DNA of 64,000 nucleotides, from contig NC_057009.1 of the NCBI RefSeq assembly GCF_000002595.2, forward strand, positions 7,403,335 through 7,467,334, written 5' to 3'. Both the position numbers and the translations under genes were made by a program. Of the stretch, positions 1 through 10,556 are shown piece by piece (within the stretch, counting starts at the first letter, position 1; each line of letters opens with the position of its first letter). The notes under the pieces are model-generated. The model was not told where the DNA came from. It searched no databases and was given only the letters and a program-made list of their open reading frames with translations. The stretch is from Chlamydomonas reinhardtii. Lineage: Eukaryota; Chlorophyta; Chlorophyceae; Chlamydomonadales; Chlamydomonadaceae.

Positions 1-226
1 AGGGAGTCAGGGGCAGTGCGGTTGCGAGGAGGGAGGCAGTGGGAGTGGCGCGGCGCAGCGGGTGGGTAGCTGAGGGTCTTCGGCAAACTGTTTGGAATGC
101 GGGTTAGAAGCTGGAGGCGGGAATGAAAGGCGTGTGGCGAGGGACTCTACCTGCCCGCCTGATGTTTGCTGCCGCGTGTTTACATCTTGGGGATTCGTCG
201 TGCCGCTCCGGCGCTGCCTGCTGCAG

Positions 227-599
227 CACAAAACGGCGGTGGAGAACCGGCGGCAAGGCATCAAGCGGAAGATTGCGCAGGTGGCGCAGGTGCGCTGCCG
301 GCGGGTTTGGCAAGGGCGGGTTTCGTGTGGCGAATCCGACATACAGTATGCGGGGTACCAGCAAAGACACATCTCAGCTCACCTGGTATCCCACTGCTTT
401 GGCGGACGCATCGTGTGGTTTTGCTGCGCGTCGCGCTGCGCTGCGCCGTCTCCACCCATTGCACGACTGTGTGGCTGCTGCTGCTGATCCGCAGGAGAAC
501 GAGGCGGCTCTGGCGGAGGCGCGAAAGAGGGTCGAGGCGGAGAAGGGCCGCGCCGTCAAGATGCCACAGCTGGCCAAGCTGCTGCAGTCGCTCATGTAG
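227..599 (+). CDS. 3' end of an unrecognised gene (last two exons)
   Basis: Two exons can be joined in phase 0: about 227-289, ending at a GTGCGC donor, and 495-599, following GATCCGCAG and ending in TAG. Together they encode a basic, helical C-terminus that runs from HKTAVENRRQG through ENEAALAEARKR to KMPQLAKLLQSLM. The composition (Glu, Ala, Lys, Arg, no Gly or Pro in the helix) suggests a coiled coil or a helical organelle protein. I do not recognise the family. The upstream exons lie before the window or within its first 220 bases, where no reliable acceptor stands out apart from CTGCTGCAG at 218-226. It is tail to tail with the ZIP gene. Confidence 0.5.
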
Positions 600-1876
600 T
601 CGTCACCAGCCTGGCACGTGGCAGCGCCGGCGCATGTGTGTGGTCGTGTGGCGGTGTGTGTGATGCCGTGTGTGGTTTCGAGGTTCCGAGGATGAGATGG
701 ACTTGTCTGCATGTGCGGCATCGGGGGACAGGGCCGCGGTGGGTTAGTGGGGGAAAATGGTGAGATGTGTTCCCAGGCGCAGGAAATTGAGGAGCAAGAG
801 GCGCTTATTGACTGGCTGTCATGCGGAGTGCGTGGTGGACCGGTGGTCCGGGTGGTTTGGCTGCTGGTGTGCGGCACCCCCTGGACTGGATGGATGCAGT
901 TCATACAGCAGTATGGAGTGATGGGCACTGGATGGGAGGCACGGATGGAAGCTGCGTGCCCAGACAGGACATGGGCGGCAACAGCGACAGCGCCCTAGGG
1001 AGAAGGGCGGTGTGCAGTAGCGCAGAGCCAGGACCAAGTTCACGATGGCCCCCCCACGCCCCCCCCCCCCCACACACACCACCAGGGGGGCGGCACGCGC
1101 CGTGTGGTGCATTGGTGCTGAGTGCAACGACGACAGTCAACGCAGCACACGCAGCCCTCACCTGGATGGCCGCGTGCAATCTGCCTGTCTCCGTACTTTC
1201 GCTGATGCCTTGCCTCCGTTTGGGCAGAGGCGCAGAGCGATTTCCAACTCCAATGGCTTATGATGGCAGGATGGGCGCCAAGTTCCCGGCAGTGCTCGCT
1301 TGCGCAGGCCTGCAGCTTCCAAAACGGTTACATGTGTGCCCACACGGTTTCATGCTGCCGCTCAGTTGCACATGACAAGACTCTTGCGTCTGCTGCCCGC
1401 TGACAGTTTAGTGCCCAGCAAGTCTGCCGGTGCTGGTGCTGTTGCGGAGCGTCCCCACACAACGCCAGTCCAGGGCGCCTCTCGCGACGAGGGCCGCGGA
1501 CAGGCGCAAAAACGTACCCAGCCGCCGGGCAGACCGCACCGCCGCAACACACGACAATACTGCCACGACTCATACGCCACCAAGCCTTTCACAAACATCA
1601 CCCATTTACCCCGCATGCCGCAACGCCACATCCTACAACTTCCAGAGGTACATCTTCCCGAGCAGATCTCATCATCCACAACCGGTACCCACGGTACCCG
1701 TGCTGACCGTCGCCAGGCGCCTCGCCTCACAACTCCCCGTCACGCCTCCTCCCAAGGTGAATACTGTGCAGTGAATGCCCCACAGCCGCACCTACTCTTG
1801 CTCCTGTCGCTCCTGCAGCTGCTGCTCCTGCGATGGGTGTTCCTGCTGCTACTTCTCCTCCTGCCGCTGTCGCCGC
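600..1876. other. Intergenic/3'UTR interval between converging genes
   Basis: This interval holds the 3'UTR of the plus-strand gene and of the minus-strand ZIP gene. A minus-strand TGTAA (TTACA on the plus strand at 1328-1332) is a likely polyadenylation signal for the ZIP transcript, giving a 3'UTR of about 545 nt. Open frames here have no exon structure or recognisable motifs, and I see no further gene. Confidence 0.5.
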
Positions 1877-2048
1877 TCACGCCCAAACGGCCAGCAGGCT
1901 CATGAGGCCGTATCCAAGCAGGAACACGCCCATCTTTAGCAGCCGGTTCTTGCCGTCTGCCAGCTCCTGTGTACATACACCAACACATGCAATCGCTACC
2001 GGGAGGAGGAGAGAGTGGGCCACAGCCACAAAGAGCAGAGCGTTTCCA

Positions 2049-2088
<40 letters not shown>

Positions 2089-4765
2089 CTGCGGGCGCCA
2101 GCACGCTGCGACCACATTGCAGCTGCACCCACTAGTCTAGTTCGCTTTCCCCAAACCCTTGTCGCCCTTCACCAAGACGTGTTGCGCCTTGCGCACCTTG
2201 GGGATGACCTCCATGAACGCCACGTACAGGAAGGTGCCGGAGGCCAGCGCCGACAGGGCCGCGCCCGGCTTGGAGTTGGCGGAGCTGCTGAGGCCGTAGC
2301 CCATCAGGATGCCCAGTGGCGTGGCGGCAGCGAACAGGCCGATCACCGTCCAGAAGCTGTGATGATGGCGGCAGCAGGGCGGCAAGGTCAGCAGGGCGAC
2401 ATGGGGGGTGGGGGGCAGGGCGGCAGGCGAAATGGAGGGGACGCAGGTGGTGACGCCACCGCTGCGTATCGTCCCGCCCGGCCTGCCCTGTGCATCTTTG
2501 CCCTGAGATGCGCAGCACGCCCTGCCATAACTTGCTCCATGGCACCCGCCCCCGACATTCCCTGGTCGTCGCAACCCCAACCTCCCCTTCTCCCGGCCCC
2601 GGCTCTCCCCTTACGGAACACCCCGCACACACACGCACACACACACACGCACCGTGTGCTGCTGGCTCCGCTCTCCACGATGCTGGCCCCCAGCGCGTAG
2701 GCCGCCAGTCCCTTGTGCGCGGCGATGGCCATCATGATGTCCTCCGTGCTGCGCATGCTCACCTGCACAGGGGCAGGAGCGGCGGAGGCGGCGGAGGGGG
2801 CGGTAGGAAGGGCGAAAAGGGTGCGGGCTGACTTGTGGGCGCGGGCGGTGGCGTACGGGCGCCTCACTGTGCACCGGGAGGGCCGCAACAGCCACCTTCG
2901 CCTGCGGCTGCGGCCCGCGGCTTTTGGCTTGGCCTGGACCGTGAGTGAGTGCGTGCGCGCCCAGTGTCAGCAAGAAGCCGCCGCACCCCAACTCGGTGGC
3001 CTGCCTCCTTCCGCTCTCGTGCGCTTCTCCCCACGCCCCTCCTTTCCTCACACGCCCACGCCCGCATGCACCTGCGCCCCCAGCGCCATGCCCTCCAGTA
3101 TGGAGTGGATGCACAGCGCCGCCGCCAGCAGCACAGCAGTGGCGAACGACAGCTTGCGGCCGCCCGCGCCCAGCAGCACAGCCACACCGCCCACGTGGCA
3201 GTCCTCCTGTGCATGGGTGCAGGAGGGGTAAGCCGTTCATCAACCAAAGAGTGATGGGGGATTTGGGTTCGCGTGGTGAGAGCATTGAGGGCAGGGGTGT
3301 GAAGTGCCGACAGAGGGCCGGTGGTGAGAAGGGACGCGGCTCGTGAGCGTGAGCGTGTGTCTGGACGGGCGGGTGGAGCCGCTGCGCATGCAGCGTGCGA
3401 AAGGCAACGAAGCCAAACCAATTGCAGCATGCACGTCTTGGTACACATGCAATTCCAGCTGCATCACTAACGGCTGAGGCCCGTGGATGTAACGCACACG
3501 TACGCAGCTTCCGGCACCCACCACGCCCTTCGTCGCGGCCGTGACGCTGTGCATACGACCAGCCCCGTCGTCTCGGGAATCCCGGTCCCCAGCCCCGCTC
3601 CGTAAGTCCGCCAGCAGCGGCTGCTTGACGCTACTGCCCGCTCCCCCGGCGCCGCTGACTCCGGCCCCGCCTCCGCCCACGGCTCCATTCAGCGCGCCGC
3701 TCGAGCGGCTGTGTGACATCTCGCCCGCCTCTGGGTCCCCAGACCCCATCGTCGAGCCGTTGCTGCCGCGATGGTGGTGGTGGCCCTCACGGTGCACAGC
3801 CGTGGTGAGGCCGGTATCGGTGTTGCTGCGCGCGAGCGCTGACGTCAGCTCCGCCGCCGGCAGCTTGCGATACTCGCCGGCCCCGCCCCCGGCAACGACG
3901 CTGCTGCTGGCGGCGTTGGCTTCGGAGACAGCTTGCACCACCTGCGCACGATCGAGTCACGGTGAGGTTGCGACGATTACTCTGCCAACTGCACACCACC
4001 TGCGTATTGGTACTCCGGTATAACGCAAGACGGACGGGCGCCGAGTTACCGTATGTTGTGTCAGCGCACACCGCCAGCGCAGCGCGCCTGCACCTCCCCT
4101 CCCCTCCACCTCCCCAGCCGCCTGCGTCCGCACCTGGTCCGCCACCAGCGTGATTATGTACCCGCACGCGGCCAGGAAGTTGGCGAGCGGGAAGCGGCCC
4201 GCGAACAGGATGTGGCGGTGCGCGTCCGCGAGCAGATGGCAGAAGCCGGCAGACAGCATTACTGCGTGAGCAAGGGGCGGGGCATTCGCGACGGCGGATG
4301 AGAGTTGCAGTGTTGGGTTGTGTGCGGCGCTGGCTAGCCAGGAGGACCAGACGGAAGCCCGAGATCATGGGTGCTGTGTCCGCGCGTATTGGGCGGCGCC
4401 GTGTGGGACGGACGCGATGGGGGCTACTGCGATGGCTCTCCCGTGCCAGGCGCGGAGGTGCGGAGCCCACAAACCCTGCGCACCTCCCGCGCTGAGCATG
4501 TTGCCTAGGTGAAACGCCAGGCCAAACGACGAGGAGGACAGAGTGTCAGATGCCCCATGGGAGCAGAGGTACTTGGGCAGCCAGGCTCCTGCGCAGGGGT
4601 GTGTACCGGAAGGGATGTTTCGTGTGGCCCCGACAGGAGCTGCCTCCTACGAGCGGCGACAACCCCCTCACCTCCCAGCGCTGTCACGAACAACAGTATT
4701 GCCGAGAAGAAGTCAAAGTAGGAGCGCTCATTCTCGTCAAGCGTAAAATTAGCAGCAGCTTTCAT
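1877..4765 (-). CDS. ZIP-family metal (Zn/Fe) transporter
   Basis: Eight exons join without a frame break into about 419 residues: 4672-4765, 4484-4588, 4134-4261, 3504-3941, 3072-3206, 2653-2762, 2197-2356 and 1877-1966. The protein imports divalent metal (Zn or Fe) across the plasma or an internal membrane. The N-terminal half has TM1-TM3, with FFSAILLFVTALGG, SSSFGLAFHLGNMLSAG and CHLLADAHRHI. A long loop follows, with a metal-binding His cluster (EGHHHHRG, about residues 160-167). The signature HSILEGMALG of ZIP helix 4 comes next. Then come TM5-TM8, with the EVIPKEL motif and the terminal GYGLMSLLAVWA. The length is typical of plant and algal ZIPs. The start Met opens the first exon just before the acidic segment DENERSYFDF. 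It is divergent from the ClpR6-like gene. Which metal it carries cannot be read from sequence. Confidence 0.9.
2050..2087. repeat. (CA)n microsatellite
   Basis: An uninterrupted run of about 18 CA units lies in the last intron of the ZIP gene. A shorter CA tract at about 2627-2652 sits in the intron before the HSILEG-following exon. Confidence 0.95.
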
Positions 4766-5347
4766 GACAAACTCGTGGAGCGACCGATTCGGAGATAAAA
4801 CTACTTGATGTGACTCATCACGCGCTGATGCGTATTATCAAGGCCTGCAGGCCGATGGACCCGGTTGAGCGACAGTTGCAGCTGACAAGCAATATGGCCT
4901 GCAGCGTTTACATGAAGGCTTTGTAAGGTAAATGTGCCTGTATTACTATAGTCATTTATTTTAGCAAGGGCTGGTGTTGCGCTTGTGGCGCACACAATGA
5001 CTTAAGTCAGTTATTGTAGAGAAAGCTGTTGGTTTATGGTATATACTCCATCACTTGTAATAGCTTGCTCGTGTATTGTGTATAAGTATTTTGGATGGTG
5101 CATAGTGGGGAGGCCGCGAAACTCGGGGCCGGAATTGGGCACGAACACGTCAATGCAGCGCGGGGCCACGCCCCACTAAGATAGTAAGCGCCTGACTTAT
5201 TGCGATGCTTGCCTAGACCATCGGTGACTTGTAAGGGCGTCTTGCGACCCGACACTGCACCGCACATAGAAAGTTTTCCCTCGTCTGGGGTTTCACGCTA
5301 CCCTTGCTCAATTTTACCACCCTCACATCTTACTGTAGTTTAGTTTA
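4766..5347. promoter_or_regulatory. Shared upstream region of ZIP (-) and ClpR6-like (+) genes
   Basis: About 580 bp separate the two start codons. The stretch is clearly more AT-rich than its flanks, especially around 4920-5100, as expected for volvocine promoters. No clear TATA box or known element can be assigned, and no coding exon is seen. Confidence 0.55.
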
Positions 5348-8300
5348 ATGGCCACTCTTCTCCAACACGGGAGGGTCGCGGTGGCCAGTGCCTCCACCTC
5401 AAGCAGCGTTTGGGTGCCCGCGGTGCCTGCTCGCCAGCCCTTCGTTAACAGGCAATCACTTGGCGCTTCCTCGCGGTGAGGGTCGACAGCATTTTTGCAG
5501 TTCTGCGCAGCGTGCACTCCTGCACACAAGGGCTCAGCCCCCAACCCACACCGGTCGCGGATCCTTTCTCCCAGGTCGTCCCGCCGCAATGTGGAGGCTC
5601 GTGGCATTCGTCGCAGCCCCGTGGTGACGCCCGATATCCAGATTGGCCACGGCGAGGATGCGGTGCGTCCGTGTGGCCGTGTGCTACGCAGTTTTGCATG
5701 GATGGGGCAATTTTGATCGACGTTATGCTTGATAATTTCATTCAGATCGAAATGGACCTGTACCGGTACCTGCTCTCGAACCGCATCATCTTCATCGGCG
5801 GCTACATCAACGATAAGGCAAGCAGAAGTGCAGTTCCCCTGCCCATTGGTGCCGGGGGACCATCATGACCTTGTGGGGGGCCCGGGGGACGCGCAGATGG
5901 CGACGCAAATCGTGGGCTCGCTCATGGCGCTGGAGGCGGTGGACGAGAACGAGGACATTCGGATATACATCAACTCGCCAGGTGACAGTGAGGGGCATGG
6001 GAGGGGTTAAGGTGGTTCGATACGGAGGGGGGGGCGCCGGGCACAGCAGGCCGTGTGATAGGGCAGCATGGACACCTGCATGGGGTTTCAAGCAACGCGG
6101 GTGTGTGCCGGGGATGCCAGCCATGTGCTAGAGGCACACTCATGTGTCTCCAGTCCAGCTGCGCCCTGCTATTGATTCACGCACTCGAGCTTACGGCCTT
6201 AGAACCTGCGGCCACAGCCCACAACACCCAACTCCCTCCATCCCACTGCTGCCTATACTGCACCTGCACGCCTGCCCTTGCCACCTGCCCTCACTGCGAT
6301 ACCTTCCCCCACACGCACACGCACTCCCCCTCTCACGCAGGCGGCCAGCCGTACTCGGTGCTGGGTGTGGTGGATGCCATGCAGTCCATCAAGCCGGACG
6401 TGCAGACGGTGGCGCTTGGGGCGTGCTACAGCTACGCCAGCCTCGTGGTGGTGAGCATGAGCTGCGGGAAAGGGGGGCCAGAGGAGGAAGTGAGAGGTCA
6501 TTGCAAATACTAGCCCCAGCTTACCCAACCAGACTGAGCTAGCGAAGGGGGAGTGAGGGTAAAGAGGTAAAAAAATGTTGTCAGGTATGCGGGTCGCGGA
6601 GATGGGTGGCGGGGCGGGGCAGGAAGCTGGCGCAAGGGGAAGGAGGGGAGGAGTAGCTGTATAATTGTGGAGCGGGGGGAAGGGGCCAACAGCGCGGCGA
6701 GGAAGCTCGCGGAGGGCGGCAGCAGCAGCAGCAGCGGCGGTTGAGCCAGTGGTGGTGCAGGCCGCACTCGGTGCAGTAGTGGCAGCGGCAGCAGCAGCAG
6801 CAGCAGCAGCAGCTGTGGAGACAGCACCAGAAGCTGTAGCGGTAGCGGCCGAGAATGTGCGGCTGCAGCGGCGGACCTGGGCCGGCGGTAAATGCCAGTC
6901 CTCGGCAAACACCATCGGACTGGCTGACTCGAACGGGCACTGGGATCTGCGGCGGTCACGGGGTTGAACGAGCCGCCGCCGCCAGTGCGCTGCCGCTGCC
7001 GCCGCTGGTGGCGCTGCTGCTGCCGTGGCGAGGGCGGCAGCGGCGACGGAGGGGTGCGCCAGGCAGCAGTGCCTGCTGGGGCGTTCCCTGAGTCTGTGGC
7101 GGCTGGGGCAGAGGCGGCGGCGGCGGCAAATTGCTGCTGCCGATAGTGCTGAGGGGGCGTCAAAACTGCACACTACAGGGGAGGGAGCAGCAGGGTAGAG
7201 CGGCGAGCTGAGGCGGCGGCAGGGCGCGCACACCTGGCCGTGCCAGCGACGTCGCCCCAGCGCAGGAGCAGATGCTGCGGGGTGGCGGCGCACATGGCGG
7301 CGCCTGATGAGGGGGGGGGGCGGACGCCGCCGGCCGCCGGCACCGCCAGAGCGCTGCAGGTGGCCGTCAGCAGCTCAAGTGGCGCAGTGGCTGTGCGGCA
7401 GCCCGCGCCTTGGTGGCTGCGCGCAGCGGGGGCAGTGGCGTGCGCGGCACAGCCGCTGCGGCAGCGCCGAGCAGCCGGCACCACCGCCACCGCTTCTTGA
7501 ACCCTCCTCGTGACCCGCATCGTGCTACTGCTGCTGCCGTGCCGCTGCCCTGTGCAGGCTGCGGGGACCAAGGGCAAGCGCTACGCGATGAAGAACACGC
7601 GGCTCATGATGACGCAGCCCATGGGTGAGTAAAGGAGCTGGGGGCCGGGAGGGAGCTGGACCCCGGGGCCATGGACACGAGGCTACTGCTGGAGATTGTG
7701 TTGTTTCCTAGCTGCGGCAGAAAAGGGACAGGAATGGGAGCGGGTGGGGGCGGGAAGCGCGTGCAGGTGGGGACTGATGGGGCCGCCTGGCCACGGCCGG
7801 GAGCCAGGGGCGCTAGCGACATGGCGGGAGGGGGGGATGTGGGGCGTGGATTGCTGCATGGGCAAGGGCCGGGCGGATGCGTGGCTGCACACACGCCGCT
7901 GCGCTGTCCCCGCGGCTCCGTCAGTGCAGTAGTGAAGAGCCAGTACGAAAGCCCCACTTACGGCCGATGGCGCGCGCGCGCGCTCACACACACGCGTGCT
8001 GTACCCCTGCTGCCACCAGCTCCTCGCCGCCCATGCACCCCACCACCCGCACATCCGTCCTGCCACGCCACTCCCTCTCCGTCCCCTCACCCGTCAGCGG
8101 CAGTGACTTGCCTCGCTGCAACCGCTGGCCACGCTCTTCTGCTTCCCAACCAAGCAATCCCCAAACCCCTCCCCTCTCCCACTCCTCCCGCCTCGCCTCG
8201 CCCCTCAGGCGGCTCCCAGGGTGACATCTACCAGATCAAGGCCACAGTGGAGGAGCTCAACGCACTGTACCAGGTGGGGGGCTGGCGGGCGCGCTGGGTT

Positions 8301-9151
8301 GAGGAGCAGAGGCGGGCAGCCGGGCGGGAGGCGGAGGAGGTGGAGGCAGGTTGGCGGGGGGCGGGGGCGGGGGCCTGGGAGGCTGTAGGCTGGCGGTGTG
8401 CTCAAACAGGCGAAGGCACTGTATTGGCGAGTGTTCAAGCATTGCCGAGCATAAAAGTGCGCTAATCCTTACTGCAGCGCACTTTTCTGCTTGGCAGGCG
8501 CAAAGAAATGATACGACCTTGCACATTGCATTCCCAACATCTCACCGACGCCGATGCTGCTGCCACCCCTCCCCCTTGGCTTAGAATGGGACGCCCCTCT
8601 CCCACACGCCCCGCACAGATCTTCTCGCGCTACTACATGAAGTTCACCGGCATGAACCAGGACCAGATTGAGCAGGCCACCTGCCGTGACCACTTCATGA
8701 CGCCCGAGCAGGCCAAGGTGGGGGGTAGGGGGGAGGGGAGGGCGGGAGGGCGGCGGGAGCGCGGCGGAAGGAGGGCGGGAGGAGGGGGTCTGCGCTTTGC
8801 AGGGGGGGATTTGCTGCATGTGGTGCGGGGGGCGTGTGAGGCAGGCTGGCAGCTGTGACCTAAATGTGGAAAGGCGGGACGTCGTGCTCGTACACATAAT
8901 ACACACTCGCTCACTTCCGTAAATACACACATACATACCTGTTCCCGTACACACCGCCACTGCTGTACACACCGTCACTGCCGTACACACCGCCTGCCCG
9001 CTCGCCTGTGCAGCTGGAGGGCCTGATTGACGAGATCATCCGCGGCAAGGGCGACTACACGGTGCCGCCCGCCATTGTTCGCCAGTTCCGGGAGGTGGGC
9101 CTGGTGGACGACCTCACGCCCGGGCCCTTCCTCAAGGTGGACTGCAACTGA
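5348..9151 (+). CDS. CLPR6: Plastid Clp protease core subunit, ClpP6-related with catalytic His lost (ClpR6-like)
   Basis: Nine exons give about 283 residues: 5348-5475, 5575-5662, 5746-5817, 5897-5981, 6341-6450, 7558-7624, 8209-8273, 8619-8717 and 9014-9151. The N-terminus (MATLLQHGRVAVASAS, Ser/Ala/Arg-rich) is a typical chloroplast transit peptide. The ClpP fold follows: MDLYRYLLSNRIIFIG, DIRIYINSPGG, then PYSVLGVVDAMQSIKPD, which is closest to plant ClpP6. The Ser position is kept (GACYS, Ser155) and so is the Asp (CRDHFM, Asp229). The His of the usual MIHQPLGG is Thr180 (MMTQPMGG). It should therefore be a structural, inactive ring subunit (ClpR class) of the stromal ATP-dependent protease. 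Intron 3 uses a GC donor (AAG/GCAAGC). The 1.1-kb intron 5 carries GCA-rich low complexity. The symbol rests on the resemblance to ClpP6 and is less certain than the family. Confidence 0.85.
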
Positions 9152-9559
9152 GCAGCAGGAGCAGCAGGAGGCGGAGGCGGCAGCAGGGGGGATACACACA
9201 TGCCGCATTTGGAGTGCCAGGAGAGCCCTGTCGGTGTGCTGCCTTGGTCACGCCAGAAGCGGCAGAAGCGCCGGCAGCTCAGCCGGGAGTGCCCTCCGTG
9301 TGGCCGCTCAGCAGGCGTGCACAGGGGCTATAGGGGGAGAGGTAGCTGTGTGGAAGCTGGGCAAAGGGTACAGGTGGCGGCTGTAGGGCAGTGGAGTAGC
9401 GGCGGCGGCTGTGGAGCCGGCAGGCAGCATCTGGTAGTGTGGGGCGGAGGGAGGACAGGGTGAGCAGGCGGGCGCATGGGCAGGAGGATTCGGCTGGAAG
9501 GTCCGGGGCATGGCGCTGGACGTGGTGTCTAGTGGAATGAGGGCGTGAATGTGTTGCAA

Positions 9560-9564
9560 TGTAA
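9560..9564 (+). terminator. TGTAA polyadenylation signal of the ClpR6-like gene
   Basis: TGTAA, the usual poly(A) signal of volvocine nuclear genes, lies about 410 nt after the stop codon. It is the first such motif I find downstream. Confidence 0.5.
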
Positions 9565-10356
9565 TTTGCAAGCCTGGGTGTGGTGCTACGGCAGGGCCCC
9601 GAAGCTTAGGTTACGGTCGCATGACCGTTGACGCACTCGGGTAGCGACTGCGGTGCTAGGAGTCGACAGGGTAGGTGGGGGAATGGGGGCGAAAGGGACA
9701 GAGGGACTGACCGTGTGCGCGACTGTGCGAGGCAGTAAACAAGAAACACGCCGGATGCAAGCACGGTGCCACGGTGCCTGCAATGTGCGCTTCTATGGGC
9801 GCGATGGCAAGATGGGTCATCCAACTCGGGATCAGCGGGCGCTAGCTCCTCTTGCGGAGGGCCCACGGGCATATGCCTCCCAGGCTCGGGGCGGCTCGGA
9901 TTGGATTGCTCAATTCGTGCGTGCTCCCTGCGCCGTTCCATACTTCACTCCTTCAGCCTCTAGGATGTTGCCGTGTTATTATGCGTCCTCAGCAGGGGCG
10001 CGGGGATTTGGAGCCTGCTTCTCAGCCATATCACCGGCGAGACCACATCAGTAGGCGTGTGCGACAGGCGAGGCTTTGCACCGGGGCTGCCGGGCTGCCA
10101 CCGGGGGCCGAAGTTCACACAAGCCCAAGTCTCACAGTGGTGAGTGCCCCACTAAGCGCTGCCGCTGCCGATGGCTGCCAGTGAAAGACACGTGCCGACA
10201 ACGGCTTGCGACAATGCGGAAGGCGAGGGGTCAGCTCCAGTCCAGGAGTACAGATAAAGCAGCACCTCGGCGGTAGCCGCCACCTCCCCTGGCTGACTGG
10301 CCGCCACGGCCTTACTTGCTTCCCTGCTTTGTCACGTCGCCTACCTTCGTCGTCCG
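9565..10356. other. Intergenic region without recognisable gene
   Basis: This region lies between the 3' ends of the converging ClpR6-like and SOUL genes. Open frames are present on both strands, but they have no splice structure and no recognisable domains. Nothing further is visible. Confidence 0.4.
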
Positions 10357-10361
10357 TTACA
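10357..10361 (-). terminator. TGTAA polyadenylation signal (minus strand) of the SOUL gene
   Basis: TTACA on the plus strand reads TGTAA on the minus strand, about 200 nt past the SOUL stop codon. Confidence 0.4.
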
Positions 10362-10556
10362 CCCGGCGGGCAGTGACCTGGCGCGGCCTTGCTCGCTCAG
10401 CGCCGTACGCACAGGTCGCACCACATACTCAACCGTCACTACATACGACTCCACTCCTTACTCAACCACAACTACAGCTCGCGCATAGCCAGCTACACAG
10501 CCAACACAGCCAACACAGCCAGCACGTCCAAATCGTCACCTCCGCTAAGCATACAG

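Noticed and set aside
6451-7557. Ala/Gln-like low-complexity open frames inside a ClpP-family gene
   Set aside because: They lie in intron 5, are GCA repeat-driven and would break the conserved ClpP alignment between SLVV and AAGTKGKR.
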